A stretch of DNA of 64,000 bases from Dirofilaria immitis (GCA_024305405.1 JAKNDB010000103.1:1116001-1180000), one strand, 5' to 3'. Positions 23,987-37,215 are shown, counted from the stretch's first letter. Program-made: numbers and translations. Notes: generated by a model not told the origin, from the sequence alone.

Positions 23987-24497
23987 TAATAGAATGACGG
24001 TGAAGTAATTTCAACAGGTAATTTTAAAGAAAATAGAGTACAAATCGTTCTATCCTGCTTCCATAATTCTACCCCTTCCATTTTTCAGAAATAAAAATCT
24101 GCTTTGTAAGTGATCCTTATGTATTATGTAGAGATATGTACATTTACGCATTGGATAAGCAGGAGTATGTATGTGGTAAATATGCATAGATTTATATATT
24201 ATGAATAAGAGAAATAAAAGGATATTGATACAGAAGTATCCACTTCTGACGGACGTTTACTCATTTATCACATTAGGAAGGAGACGGAAATCACAAATAC
24301 TATCATCTTTGCCTAGAAGAAAGCTTCGAAATTTTTTATCAATTTCATAACTTCATATCACCCAGTTCCAAATTTGTGAATTGTTAACTCTAATTTCTGG
24401 TTCGGATTAGAAAGTTAAAAACTAAACAAATATGTTTCTAAACTTCGAATTAGTCCCTAAATTGTGTTCTAAATAACGGATCAAAAGAAAAACGTAC
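23987..24497. other. Intergenic, nothing supported
   Basis: AT-rich, with no conserved coding. The missing C-terminal exon or exons of the MAIP1-like gene should lie here or further left on the minus strand, but I could not find a convincing match. Confidence 0.4.
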
Positions 24498-25688
24498 TTT
24501 TCGGTTGCACTTTGCCACATGTATATGACGAATCGATGACGGAATAAATAACGTCATCAAGAGAAAATTTTAACCGTTCAAAATCTTCCGTATTAAATGG
24601 ATCAAATCGTGTTTGCAGCTCCGAAACAGCTTCATCAATCATAATTCTTCTCAAATTACCCCAATCTCCATGACGAATATAATTCGCACATAACAGAGCA
24701 GCCTAGAAGCAGTAATGCCAATGATTGTTACAGTAAAGATTGGTGAAATGCCATGTTATATTATGGATATACGATTAACAAGCATTTAATCGCAGCGGCA
24801 CTATATTTCAGGTTTTGTGAAAACAGATTCTGATGCATTGTTAGCCACAGCGGTATATGATCCTGAGTAACGTGTTGAAGTTTACTTTTATTATTGTCAT
24901 AAAATGACTTTTTCCACCAACAATCACCGACTACATACCATTTTTTTAATGCTATGACATTACGATTGAGTAACATCAACGTTTCATGACAATCACTGTA
25001 ATCAAATACTATAGTAGCTAAACTCAATGTCAATCTTTACTGATTACTCTAAAATTGATTTCACTTCAAATTCAATATACTTTTGATTTAATTTCATCAG
25101 CAAGAAAAAGTAGAAATTTTTAAAGATGAAACCTTGAAATAAAAGAATTTTTAAACAACAAAACTTTAACAACAATCCCCAAAAAGTTGAAATCAAAACT
25201 GCAGAATACAACTGAATTATCTGAAAAAGTCAAGCTTTGAAAGAATTCTAAAATTTTTGAAAATAACCGTTTACTAGGAAATCTCTCTCTATCATCATTT
25301 ATGATTTCACTCCATTTTTTTTATTCTACAGTTTAGAGGTTTCTAAAATTATATGTAAAACTTCTGGATTCTATTCGATTTTTTCTAGCTTAAAGTTCTA
25401 TTTTCTTTATCTTTATGAACAAAAGAAATTCATAGAAATCCATTTCTTTTCCATCAATTTAGTGAAAATAAATTTTATATTACGAACAATTATTAACCTG
25501 TATTGCTCCATTGAGAAAGCCTTTGACAGTGAATTCCTTTTCGAAAAATATCGATACCGAAACTGAGCAAAAACATTTCCTAGCCTTCGATTTAATTCGA
25601 AAATTGGTATTACAGATCTGTCTTCCTCCAGTAGGATAAACGGTTTATTAACGTTTTTAATAATCTTGGCTGTGATATCTGGAAAATA
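24498..25688 (-). CDS. MAIP1: MAIP1-like mitochondrial matrix protein, partial
   Basis: MAIP1 (C2orf47) binds the mitochondrial m-AAA protease and guides EMRE biogenesis. Two exons are clear: 25498 to about 25688 and 24498-24702, joined in phase 0. Seen: RYRYF..EKEFTVKGFLNGAIQ matching human AYFDKEFSITEFSEGAKQ, then ALLCANYIRHGDWGNLRRIM, ELQTRFDPF and LDDVIYS matching IDEIVFT. The frame breaks once in the A5 run 25544-25548 (plus-strand numbering). The N-terminal targeting exon is uncertain (an ATG at about 25691, or an acceptor TTTTCCAG just inside it). The C-terminal third of the family was not found, so the gene is incomplete as described. Assignment rests on about 90 residues. Confidence 0.6.
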
Positions 25689-25699
25689 CATTTTTCAAG

Positions 25700-26933
25700 A
25701 AATCATGAGACTACATTTCATTAACTATGAATAATAATCAATTTACTAATTCATATTAAATAATTAATGACTTCCGATATTGATGCTCCTTAAAATGCGG
25801 TCATGTATTTTTATATATATAACTATTTTCATTATGCATAAGAAAAATTTCAAGCAATAATTCAAACTCAAGAACATTTCTGAAATAGAAAGAGATACAG
25901 ATATATATTCAGGAAAACAAATCAGAAACACGACGACATAGAGGTCAACTTAAAGTTACAGAATCATTTTTCTTTACAATGGATAGATAATTTTTAAATG
26001 ATAATAAATAAGTTCATGAAGGAACCGACATTATATTTAAAAAGCAGATTTGAATCAGATGAAAATAAGTTTTTAAATGTATTCCTCGTCTGACTCATTC
26101 ATCGCTATCAGCTCTAAGCAGTATAATTAATCACTCAAATTTTAAGCTTACAGTACCGAATCATCACCTCAATTGTTTCAGCAATTAAAACAAAATTCAT
26201 ATCGGTATACAAACTAAAAATATGCAAAATCACACCTGATGATCAGAAACTGAAGATTGTGCAAAACTTGAAAATTTCTGATAAATAGCTTGACATCTTG
26301 TAATTGTCGGAAGCCTAACAATAATACGAAACATAGCTTGGAATTATTTGAAAACATTATCTTCGCCATATTTCCTGGAAAAAATTTCAAATAAATTCCA
26401 ACCCCTAAATTTCAAATTTGGCCTCCTTATTTTTCAGCGACTAAATGCTTCAATTCAACATTACAAACTTCATTTATCTAGATATCACCAATTAATTAAT
26501 TAATCAGAGCATATTTGTAACATTTACTGAAAAGAAATTACTTTCCTGTTAGATCCTTGCAAAATTTACTAATACAACAAAGTCTTGCAATTGGATAATT
26601 TCAGTTCGACAGCAATAAATTAGAGTTTTTATCATATAATCTTGGCAATCGTTGGACTATGTACAAAAAAAAAAATCTCATCAACAAAACTGACAACATA
26701 ATAATTTTAAACTTCCTGTTTTCTCAACCAAAAAGAAAATTTTTAATGACAGCAATCGACAGAAACATTAATCTCTCGTAGTACCAAATTTATATCCGAA
26801 ATAGCCAAATAAGTTGTTCCCTACTGCTTACGTGTACTCACGATTTTTCTCGAACAGCAATCAGTGAAGACAATGATCAGCTCATTCAACACGTTATTTC
26901 AAGAAACAGATTTTCCCTCTCCCTTTCATATAC
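25700..26933. other. Intergenic, nothing supported
   Basis: AT-rich. It may include later exons of the secreted-protein gene that begins at 27130 on the minus strand; a short Cys-containing frame (IVFTDCCSRKI) before a GTGAGT donor at about 26840 is a candidate, but phase could not be matched. Confidence 0.35.
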
Positions 26934-26935
26934 TT

Positions 26936-27130
26936 ACTCGAATGTTGGAGGAGAGAACGTGATCTTTACACAATCAATCCCCGATTGTTCCATCCCGCAC
27001 TTAACGAACTTAAAAATCCTTCCTTCCGCACCAACACATTTGGTAGTGGTTCGACTGATGTTACAAACCGGATATACATGTAAAAATAACCAGAATACCA
27101 CAACTGGAATTTCGCCAGTGCTCAACACAT
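26936..27130 (-). CDS. First exon of a Cys-containing secreted protein
   Basis: An open exon with a hydrophobic leader (VVVFWLFLHVYPVC) followed by TTTKCVGAEGRIFKFVKCGM and SGIDCVKITF, ending at a strong GTAAGT donor. An ATG lies directly after a TTCTTAAG acceptor, but in the sequence as given that ATG meets a stop; one more base in TT would place it in frame. The spaced cysteines after a signal peptide recall small nematode secreted or surface Cys-rich domains (ET or Ly6 type), but I cannot name the family. The remaining exons were not found. Confidence 0.45.
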
Positions 27131-28227
27131 CTTAAGAAATTTAACTTCCTTTAATTTCAACTTTTTATGAGGCGCACCCAAAAACATTGAGGTATTTCCA
27201 TTAATTAGCGACCAATACAAGCAAGATCATTAGAAAGGGATCTAAAACATTAGAGAGGAATACACTAAGACAAAACCAAAGGTCAGGCAACCAGCATGAC
27301 CAACGCGCAGGCTTCATGCCTGACCTGAATTTTGCAGCCCGTTAAATTCCTTCCTTAAAAGACACCCGAAAACAATGTGAGTTTTAATTTTTGTTAAGGG
27401 CGGTGAAACCCACATAGGAAGCATTTAATTACTTAAACCTTAATAATAATAAAATTTAAGGTGCGCCAAAGAAAAGAAGAGAATATTTCGGCAAGAAAGC
27501 CAAAAGTATACAAAAATATTCAACAACAAAATTAAGCAAAATTAAAATTAACAGCTTAAAATGAACGCATGACGGAGAAAAAAAGTAATAAAACTGTTGC
27601 CTTCAATCTTCTTCTTCAGTTTCATTTCTTTTTATATTTCTTCATTTCCTGAAATCAGTTTTCAGTTTGATTCCGATATAAATTATTTGATAGGTTCTTC
27701 TATACCTATCTTTCTTAAGAACAGTTACACCAAAGAGATTAAGCCAGTTCTTAACTTCACTCAGTTTTCGCCTACTTTTTAAAAACATTTTTTATATATT
27801 GTTTTAAAATACCACAACCAATCAGTGAAGTTAAATAATTAATTAACTGAATAGCTCGGCAAATGATGATAATGTGAAAAACAATGTTATGATCATGAAA
27901 TAACATATTAGCATGATCATAATTTGGTAAAATCAGAATAATATGATAATGATATTGATAAACTGATAATATCAAACTGATCAACATGATGGATTATGAA
28001 AACCAATCATACATTTGTCTTTGTAGCGAATATTACTGTCATCATGATAGATTTTAATACTATGATTACCAACATGACATATGACATAGTTAACGAGATG
28101 CAATTACTATCATGAATGTAATTGCCACTGTTATTTTAATTCCAATTTTATAAGTCAAATTTCAAAAAAGAAAAATTTGAAGAAATAAAGTATATGAACA
28201 GGTAGTATTAGAAAAAAAAAAACTAAC
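27131..28227. other. AT-rich region, simple repeats
   Basis: No supported gene. The stretch 27880-28110 is dense in ATGAT/ATCAT words (imperfect microsatellite). The last exon of the HMG-box gene, if any, should lie in this direction but was not seen. Confidence 0.4.
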
Positions 28228-28670
28228 CGCCTCATATCGTTGCTTATCCTGAGTAGCCATTCTTTCGTACTTACTCTTATCTTTTATTTTACCCCATTCG
28301 ACACCTGCTGCCTTGCTAACATCAATAACCGACATACCAGGTTTCGCTATACGAGAACGATTTTCTGACAACCAGAACATGTAAGCTGATTTCGCTCGTT
28401 TTGGAGCATTTGGATCCTGCAAAAAAAAGATCCCGAAAATGCAATAGAAAGTAGCTTGGAAATAGCATATATTATATCTCAGTTCAACTTTGGGTCAAGT
28501 AAATAATGTCTTGCATAATCATCATAGCAAGTCTATAGTTAAATTTATTAAAATCAAGAAAAAAAGAAACTATTTACCTTGACCTTCTTAACTTTCTTGT
28601 GCTTCGATGTTGAAGCTCCACTCGACCTTTTACTTGACTTCTTCGACCCCTTTGATCCTGTCTTAGCCAT
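28228..28670 (-). CDS. HMG-box chromatin protein (HMGB/NHP6-like)
   Basis: Non-sequence-specific DNA-bending protein. Exons 28578-28670 and 28228-28416 join in phase 0. The first encodes a Lys/Ser-rich basic tail (MAKTGSKGSKKSSKRSSG...). The second encodes one HMG box: DPNAPKRAKSAYMFWLSENR, then GMSVIDVSKAAGVEWGKI and KYERMATQDKQRYEA, with the conserved PKR, the aromatic-rich first helix and the W of the second helix. It resembles Caenorhabditis HMG-1 type proteins. It ends at a GTTAGT donor directly after the box, so a further short exon is expected; reading through the intron would add only a hydrophobic tail. No frame break. Confidence 0.85.
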
Positions 28671-31311
28671 TATCAAATTGTTAGTTGCACGATAAGTAAA
28701 AGAAAGAAAACTTGAAAATCTGGAATAAAATAATTTTCAAAAATCTAAAATTTAACGTCGATATAAGTACAAATACACGTGTAAAGGGATCTAATCTTAT
28801 AGCAAAGTACCAAGTTGATATTAAATGAAATAAAATCCTATCGTTATATCAAGTTAACAGGGAAAAAAGTGAATTTAGGATAGTTAAAACTATATGACCT
28901 CTTTTATTAGTAGCGATGACCAAAGTAACCGATAAAATGCCGGATTAAGCTAGAATTTAAGATGAGGATGACCATCGAAGAATGTAATGGTAAAAAAGAA
29001 AACGAGAAGAACAATATGAATTTATACCAATGATGCTTCTGTCATCATATACCCGCCTGAAAAAACCGCCTAGGATGCAAAGCTCAATCCAAGCAAGAAA
29101 CTGTGTGTCTCGTGCTGTGCAAATGGGAAAAATACGGACATCTGCGAAACGACAATGTCAAAAATATTATTACTTAGACGGAGATTTGGAGAAATAGAGA
29201 GTGAGGAAAATGTAAAGGTTTGAGAGAAAAGTAAGTGAAAGATGATATTTTTATAGTAGATTCAGAGAAATCTTATATTGCAACGTCCTTTGACCTGCAT
29301 ATATCTGATTCGAGTGACCAGTAGCAGTGGCAACAGCACGAACAATAGCGAAATTGTTGGCGGGTTGGTTGTGGTGATACATTTTGTGCAGTACCTCTTC
29401 TTTCTATATAGTGCAAACTGACCACAGCAAATTCAAACGCTCAAATTCAAACGCTGTCTACACAGCGTTTGGTTTTCGTTCAACTTAGACAAGTTGATTT
29501 ATTGGGCTATATGACTTTTGATCTTAAATTCTGAATTAAAATTTACCTGCGATCTTGCATACTTTTTTTGCAATGTGATTCTAATAAAAATAAGCTATAA
29601 TCATTTTGAGAATGTAAAGTTAAATATTCCGATAAATAATAATCTAAATATAATTAACAATGTGTCATGATAATGCAGAAAGCATGCATTTTGCATAATT
29701 CTATAAATAATATAACGAATGCATTTCAGTATTACCAAATAATGATACCTTTTTTAGAACTTGTTGTTCCATAAAAAAAAAGCAAGTGTAAAAGAGATAA
29801 GAGATATTTTAGATTTGGAATATTTCGAATCGTCAAATGCAACTTATTATAAAATGTGATAATACAAAATTATTATTCAACTTTTTCTTCCTTTTTGTTT
29901 TTACTAAGAAAATGATAAATTCCATATTATAAGTTACTTGAAAATTTAAATTACGATGATTAGCTATAACTATTGTTGCTCATAGTCCAAAATTAGATCA
30001 ATCAATCATATTAGAATTTCATAAATAAAAAAATTAATGATCATGGAAGGTAATAGGTATACTTGTATGTTCACTCAGAATTAAATTCACAGAGCCTGAT
30101 GAATTTGAAATTGTATTTTAGGACAGTTCTGAGAAATGTTTCACTTTTGGCTGTTTATAAAAAATCATTAAAGTTTTAATATTATAATTAATTATACTTA
30201 ATATTTAACTTAATAGCCTATTTTTGGAAATCCTTATCAATTCTTTGAATCTAATTGAATTAGAGAAAGAGACGCTTAACTTGTGGATTTTTAAAAAATA
30301 AATATTAATTAACGGTTTGTAGTTTACAGCTTCTGCATAGTATAATTATGAAAACGAATGAAGCATATTATTATCTAATCAATTACAGAATAAACCAATT
30401 TTTTCCTTTTTTGATTGGAAGTGTTTGAATAGATAAAAGATAATTTAAAGCATTGCTGAATCACTGAATTAGCATAGTAATAACACAGAATCATCAGATT
30501 AATTAATGTGCGAATTCGCTCATTCTCCACATACATCATATTTCTTCCTAACGCAAGACTGATTGTAGCAAACTTTACTTCCCAGTCGCTGCACCAATGC
30601 ATCAATAAACAAGTTTTAGGCTAAGCTTGATATGCATAATCTTCATTAGTCATTCATAATGAGCTTTATGGTACCCATCTAATTATTATCGAATGCAACG
30701 TATCGGTGTTCAGTAATATATTCATCAGCATATGTCAAAAATTAGTAATTGAAAGTGTTCGTGTTCAAGTGCTTCGTTTTTCTCTGTATGTGACATACAC
30801 GTGGACAGATAATTGTTGCATTGTAAACAACAGGTAAAACAATTTAGCCTAGTGATCACAAATAATCAATATCATTCGAATGGAAACATAAAGATAGTAA
30901 GTTCTGTTTGATTAGAAAGGAAATATTTTTATCGCAATAAGAACACATTGAAGTTATTTACAAATAATGTTTATTTTATTTAAATCACGCATTTCCAAAA
31001 ATAAAATATAAATATTGTGAATGGAAAATTACTTCCCAGATAGCATAATATTCTGAAATATGATTTATTGATTTGTTTTTCTCATTATCTATAAATTATT
31101 TATTTGTGAATGAGGATCTGTTCTACTTAATAATTTCAATTATTTCATATAATATATGATTTGTTTAAAATGTCCAGCAATATCATTCTGTTTTCTAACC
31201 AATTAATAAAGAAGCCTGATCGGAACACCTTTCTAATTCCCTTCACCTATTAAGCAGCGATAGCTGAACATTATATTTCAAAGTTAATGAAATTAAGAAA
31301 ACTTTACGAAA
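28671..31311. other. Long AT-rich intergenic region
   Basis: About 2.6 kb without a gene I can support. It holds the perfect hairpin at 29448-29471 preceded by a short direct repeat. The few open frames of 60-76 codons have no conserved look. Confidence 0.45.
29448..29471. repeat. Perfect 10-bp hairpin
   Basis: CAAACGCTGT and ACAGCGTTTG flank the loop CTAC, a perfect 10-bp stem. The left arm is part of a direct repeat (AAATTCAAACGCT twice, from about 29430). It lies in the upstream region of the HMG-box gene. It could be a protein-binding palindrome or a small RNA hairpin. Confidence 0.6.
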
Positions 31312-32269
31312 TTATTTGCGTCCTTTTACTTTAGCTGCAGCCTTTTCTACTCTTGCATCTAAAATTTGAATAGATTAAAAAGAATTACATAAATTGAAAA
31401 TATTGAGAATTTATTTCGGGATAAAATTAGATGGATATGTGAAGAAGACAATGAAAAAGACTGGCATATAATTCTTATTTGATAAAAGGCTTGTTAAGTA
31501 GCTATAATGTGCTATAACCGAGAGATCATTAATGTATTTGTATGATCAGACTATATTTCTAATATTCCGAATAGATAATTATTGGACAAACAAGAGAAAC
31601 AATGTTTTTAATTCTTTTTTTAATTGAAACGCATTCAGTTTAAGGTTGTGATCTACATTGATATTTATCATTAAAATTGATTTTTTGCTGTTCATTTCAG
31701 ATTCAGAAAGATTGTTCCTCATAACGAATCAGACAAATTGATTAATAATTAGGAAAAAAACATTACCGTAATTATAATCGTAATAATCCAACCCTTCTTG
31801 AACATGCTGAAATAATGAATCTTTTGATATTTTAATATCGAAATTTTTAACAAAATAGAAACTGAGAAAATATTTTTTTATTTATTATTTTATTTAAATA
31901 AACATTTGAAAAAAGATCGAATGAAACCGTTGGTTTCTATTGCTATGATACCTTTCTACAGTATCACAGCAAAACATTTCATCACTAAATATTGACGGCA
32001 TTGCGACAACATCTTTCTGATACACTATGCAACCTTTCTGAACTGAATCAGAATATCGTGTTATAATCATCTCATATTTTTTTATCGGAGCGCTATTGAA
32101 TGAAATCGATCTGTTTTCTTTTTCCCCAATCATTTGAAAAAATTTAGTTTTAATTTTTTTGATAACAAAATTATAATTTTGAAATACTGAATACTTGTAT
32201 TAATGCTTTATTAATTGTAGCAGTAGATAGTCTCGGTCTCATAGTGATTTCTTCTTCTACTGCAGAGAA
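31312..32269 (-). CDS. Unrecognised small multi-exon gene
   Basis: Four exon-like blocks on the minus strand. 32195-32269 (SAVEEEITMRPRLSTATI..., 25 codons between a TTTCAG acceptor and a GTATTC donor). 31952 to about 32115 (SFNSAPIKKYEMIITRYSDS and VAMPSIFSDEMFCCDTVE). 31767-31806 (HVQEGLDYYDYNY). 31312-31358 (ARVEKAAAKVKGRK, stop). The last two join perfectly in phase 1. The second joins the third only if the AAA at its end had one more A. No family recognised; the ending is basic. The start exon is unknown. Confidence 0.4.
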
Positions 32270-33139
32270 CTGAAACTGATTTCATTTAGTATAGTTCAAT
32301 AATGTCTTCTCCATAATTTCTCGTACATATCCTTTCTATTTGTATTTTTTATTTCTTTCATTAACTTTTTCTTGCATTTCAACTTACGTGAAGTCAATTT
32401 TTTCTCTGCTTTATTTCTATTTTATAGTTGTTAGTTTAGATCAAAAAACGCATGTGATCAATGATAATTAAATGAAACAGAATACTTTAATAATTTGCAT
32501 CGGATTTAACTATTTTGTTGATAACTAAATTCAATTCCTAAATCCCGATCATTAACAGTGACAGATTTTGACAGTATCTACTTAATAAGTGTACATTATC
32601 ATATTATGCATGCATTGCCGAAACATACTAATTGATGGTCTCTTGTCATGATGGTCTCTTGTTTGAAAAGGAAGTAAAAAATGACCGAAGGATGTGGCAG
32701 TTTATATTGACATATGACAAAAAATTCTTTGAGTTTTGCATTGCAATTGATATCGAAAGTGTAATATTTTCTGACGCCATCTAAAAAGGATGTATAATGT
32801 TCATTTATTAAAATAATTTGGCGTTGAAAGAGAGAGTTAAGTCAATGTCTTAACATTCTTGCGCCTGTGAATTTCGTAAAAAATAGATTCCATAGATTCA
32901 AACTTAATCTCTAGCAATTTAAAGGACAATAATCACATTTTTTATATTTAATATAAATTTTATGACTAATTTAGCCAAGATGAAATTTAAGATGTAAAAT
33001 AATATTCATTTTGAATTTTTATAAATGAACACTAATCTATTCCAATTAGCATTCGTTTGATAAGATATGAAACTTCCAGATTAATCCATTCATAGAGATA
33101 TTAAATGCCCTTAATGAATTTAAAAAAATTTACGTGTTG
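32270..33139. other. AT-rich intergenic region
   Basis: No supported feature; a few TTTATT-rich stretches only. Confidence 0.4.
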
Positions 33140-34555
33140 GTGGACTATACATAAAAAATCGTCGACAAGCTCCTTTTTGAGTAGCGAAAAACGCCTCTTG
33201 TATTCAATACCCAAGAAATCACTGTAATTGAACGGCGCATCATCATACCAGTAAAATGGTCGTCTTTATACGTCAATCCAATGAATAACGGGTACGATAA
33301 CGTAAATTGATCAAGTGCTGAAAAATCATATAACTTCAACAATTTGAAAAGATAATTCATTTAAGTTTGAATTTTGAAATTAAAATGTATTTGCCTAATA
33401 TTTATGACAGAGAGTAGAATCAAGGAAGACAGTTGGCTTAATAATGTGACAAAAAAATGAAACAGTTGATTCAGTTTGTGTGGTATTTTGAAATCCAGCT
33501 GTAAAATGGAAAATAAAACGGTTGAAGTTAGATTCATACTTCGATATAGTACTTTAAAGAATTCAAATTCCCTTTTATTACGAATGGAAACGCTGGTCAT
33601 AACTGATTGATTTGTCGATGTTATTTCACAAATTTTTGATCCAGTTTTGACACTCTATGATGAAATACAGGCAGTATCGTATCCTTTAAAGCAATCACGC
33701 AGTTCGGTTAATTTTTCAAAATTTGTAAGATTCTGTAGCTACGGTTTTTAGCTTTCAAGTTACAATGATTTGTAAAGCGAAAAAGTATCATGATTTAACA
33801 AAACGAAATAGTATTTTTTTAAGTTGGTCTGATACGAACAATTATTTATCAAGATATAGACTAAGTTTGTTTTATAAAACAAGATTTTTTTTTTTATTGG
33901 AGTGAAGTGGTATTATCACATAGACAACAAATACAGGGTTAAATTAAATAATGAATTTCAAATTGCTTGATTGTTCATGCAGATACATTTTCTTGGCAGC
34001 TTAACATAAAAGAAGAAGGAGTGAAAATTCGTATTGTCTCAATCATGAATCACTAAATTTGAAAGAATAAATGTATGAAACGAAGAACTAACCGATCGAG
34101 AGAAATAATGTGTGTAATAACAATAGGTATCCCAACCGATTTCGTTTCGTATAAAAATCTGTCTCATACATTCTTCTTCTAAAATTAAAAATTGAAAGTA
34201 TCTGCTTTAAATGTTCTTATTTCTACGTCAAACTCATTCATAATTCATCTCGGATGAAAATGAACATGCTGTTTCATTAGGGACTAAAATATGGTGAATT
34301 AATGAATATTTGAAATAATATGCTAGACTTTATTGTAACATCCTGTTTAAAGCAACGTAATATGCCTTCAAAAAGTACGACTCTTTTCGTGAGAATTCAT
34401 GCACGAAGGGATAAATGTAAGCTTCAAGACAACTGACAAATGGAGAAATGATCACTTCAAAAGTATTCAAATAAAATATGAACCCAACTCTTTTAACAAT
34501 GCATCGAAGAAAGTATCGCTGCGAGACAAACAATCAAAACAACTGCACCAGACAT
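33140..34555 (-). CDS. C-type-lectin-like secreted protein, left inverted copy
   Basis: Left member of an inverted pair. Exon 34489-34555 encodes a signal peptide (MSGAVVLIVCLAAILSSMHC), followed as given by a TAA. The CFKQ block (about 34300-34345) matches the start of a C-type lectin fold. The block at about 33530-33600 (MTSVSIRNKREFEFFKVLYR) corresponds to the lectin ASI.s.EE..FV strand-helix. The block at about 33145-33345 has LFIGLTYKDDHF and, one frame over, WYDDAPFNYSDF, the equivalent of W.GL....W..SDG.P..Y. The frame breaks between these last two motifs in a T4 run and needs one base. Disulfide partners and the Ca-binding WND were not located. It is either degraded or shows consensus errors. 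Confidence 0.55.
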
Positions 34556-34640
34556 TATTCAGTCGTCAATAATGGGAATCCTTGTAAAATTCGATTAAAA
34601 TAACGGTTGAATTCATGATTCTACAATTTAAAAAAAGCAA
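33140..34640. repeat. Left arm of inverted duplication
   Basis: Reads as the reverse complement of 35690-37215 in several blocks, for example the signal-peptide exon and its upstream flank (AACGGTTGAATTC at 34601 against GAATTCAACCGTT at 35730), TTTGAAGTGATCATTTCTC, TTGCTTTAAACA and the MTSVS exon. The blocks keep their order and nearly their spacing (start codon to MTSVS about 955 and 984 bp), so the whole lectin gene with introns was duplicated. The roughly 1-kb centre 34641-35690 is not repeated. Confidence 0.75.
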
Positions 34641-35689
34641 TTAATAAGAGTGAAAGAAAAGAATAATTTCAGCATCAAAAAGCCAGCATCGTTTCCACTT
34701 TTAACCAGTATCAAAATTTTGCCGACAATTTTCAAATTGAGATTTATCTATTACTTAGTAGATTATCGGATTTATGGAGGATAAGACATCTTATCATTAG
34801 TTTGTCATATTCTACTAATTATCGGAATCGAAATATATTTTGTGTGACTCATTATCTAACATAAACGAATTCATATGACGATATCTAATGTAAGGAATGA
34901 TTTATTTTCAGGTTTTCTTTTCTGTTTCATATAACAAGATTTATATTCAATATATAGAACATTATAATCTGTGCTAATTATCTGAAATATTATAACGATC
35001 GAAGCTTGTGCATATTTAAATATTGTCCACTCTTTTTTTGTCATGATAATTAAATCTTTCGTATAAGTAATTTGTGATAAGCTATCACTTACAGCAAAAG
35101 ACCAAGAATTACCTATACCAAAAGGAGCTTCAAGTGATTAATTGGCATTTTACAAGGAGTGGTTATATGATCAGCAATATCGGTATACTTTTTTTATTTA
35201 CTATTATATCCATCATTCGATTAACCACGCCTATGTCAGACATCTTCATTATATAAGGGTCTTTACTGGTCGGAAAGAAGGCTTTTCGCTATCTTTAGCA
35301 ACGTCGTGAGCAGTTTCTACAATGATACTTTAATTTTGATTTTGCTTCAATCGCATTGTCTTACTATACTCATCGAATTGCTTATATCACAGCTTAACAG
35401 TTCTTCATTGCCATAATGATAAAAAGTCTTTTAAATCAACAATTCAATTTAATCAAGAAAAAATTTCTCTGATATTAAATTCATATAATCAAAGATGAGA
35501 ATTCTCTAATCTTCCACTAAACACAATCCTTGCAAACCCAATCAAATTAAATCAATAACATTTCCGCAGTACTAATAATAACTTCCAAATTTTGTTTATT
35601 CTTATCTATCCTATTATTCATTGAACGTATATCCTAATGAGGGAGCATACACCGAAAGAAAAAACAAAAGTTCTCCAGAAATATTCGAT

Positions 35690-37215
35690 CAGTTGCTTTT
35701 TTAAATTATAAAATCACGAATTCAACCGTTATTTTAATCGAATTTTACAAGAATTTTCATTATTGACGACTGAATGATGTCTGGTGAGGTCGTCATTATT
35801 GTTTGCCTTATATCGGCACTTTCTTCGGTGCATTGTATCGAGAGTTGGTTCTTATTTTAGTTCTTTGAAGTGATCATTTCTCTATTTGTCCGTTTGTCTT
35901 GAACTTTACATCTATCTCTCCGCTCTTACGAAAACAGTCACTCTTTCTGAAAACAAATCATATTGCTTTAAACAAGAAAAAGCTATGGTAAAATCTAACA
36001 CACTGTTTCAAATACCCATTAGTTCATCAGTATTTCGATTTCCAATGAAGCAGTATATTCGTTCCCATCCAAGATGAATTTTCAATGACTCATATTTTAC
36101 TAAGTCTTTTTGCATAATACTGCATGATTTATGATTTTTTTCAATCTTCAAATGTTGAAATTCATGCAGTCACATTGCAAAGCTAAGTTTTCTTTAATGA
36201 ACTGCGTTTGATTTAAAAATAAAAAATAACGGCAGCAATAAGATTTTCTGATTATCCAAGATGTTTTCAGATTACTTCGAAAGAAAATGTCAGCCTAACT
36301 ACTACCGCTTATTTGTTGATTCGGAATTTTATTGTTACATATACTTTCGATCAATAGATCAGTTAGTTAATCTTTTTTTCTTTTCAATTCATTCTCTCGA
36401 ATTAGATGATTCATCGCTTGCTGAAAAATGTATAATGCGAATTATTTGCTCCTTTCTACTTTATTAAAATTATATCTACAAATCATTTTGTGAAAGAAAT
36501 TAGTTCAATTCAAATACTGAAATATATCCACTTATTTTGTATTATGTATTTGCTTTTTGGGTGATAGTGAGTAGCTTCATATAGATTGTAATGATCTGCT
36601 CGATTAAAATTTAAAATCTGCAGCTACAGAATCTTCCAATTTGATAAAATTAACCAACTGTTCTATTGTCTTAAAGAATACAAATATGGACACTAAGTTG
36701 AGGAATATTTCAACAATAGATGAAGATATTTGTCGAGAATCATCATCGAGAGCTTCACCTATGACTAGCGTTTCGTTTCGTAATAAAGAGGAATTTGAAT
36801 TCGTTAAAATGCTTTATCGAGGTATTCATCTAATTTTAGTCGTTTCATCCTCTTTTTGACTTTAGATTTCAAAATCTTATAATACAGACCAACTAATGTT
36901 TCATTTTTCTTGTGCAATTTTTAAGGCAGATATTTTCTGCATCATAAGCATCAAGCATTTACTTTTGATTTCTTCAATTTCAAAATTCGAAATTAAAAAA
37001 AAATTTTTCTTTGTTATTTTCAGATCTTCAGCTGTTGCTATCAATTCAGGAAATTACATGATTTGTTTAGATTTTGATCAAGCAGGACGTGCGTCCCCCT
37101 TACTTTTTGGATTGACATATATTAACAGCGATTTCCACTGGTCCGATGACACGCCATTTAACTATAATGGTTTCTTGATGTTGCATATGACGCTCGTCTT
37201 TCGGGATTGAAGGTA
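35690..37215. repeat. Right arm of inverted duplication
   Basis: Partner of the left arm at 33140-34640, in opposite orientation, so that the two lectin genes are divergent (head to head) around a roughly 1-kb unique centre. Divergence is visible at many bases, more in introns than exons, so the event is not recent. Confidence 0.75.
35777..37215 (+). CDS. C-type-lectin-like secreted protein, right inverted copy
   Basis: Exon 35777-35843 encodes a signal peptide (MSGEVVIIVCLISALSSVHC) with no stop, unlike the left copy. Next a block ending about 36075 with SYCFKQEKAMVKSN. Then 36641-36830, with ASPMTSVSFRNKEEFEFVKM, the EE..FV helix of the lectin fold. Then, after a TTTTCAG, an exon from 37022 with LLFGLTYINSDFHWSDDTPF and NYNGF, which matches the WIGL...WSDGTP..Y core. 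The frame probably needs one base after NYNGF, where another frame continues the similarity to the left copy. Secreted lectins of this kind are common in filarial secretions. Exon limits are approximate. Confidence 0.6.

Noticed and set aside
27841..28110. ATGAT/ATCAT-rich stretch as a possible CRISPR-like or satellite array.
   Set aside because: There is no regular period or constant repeat unit; it is an imperfect microsatellite.
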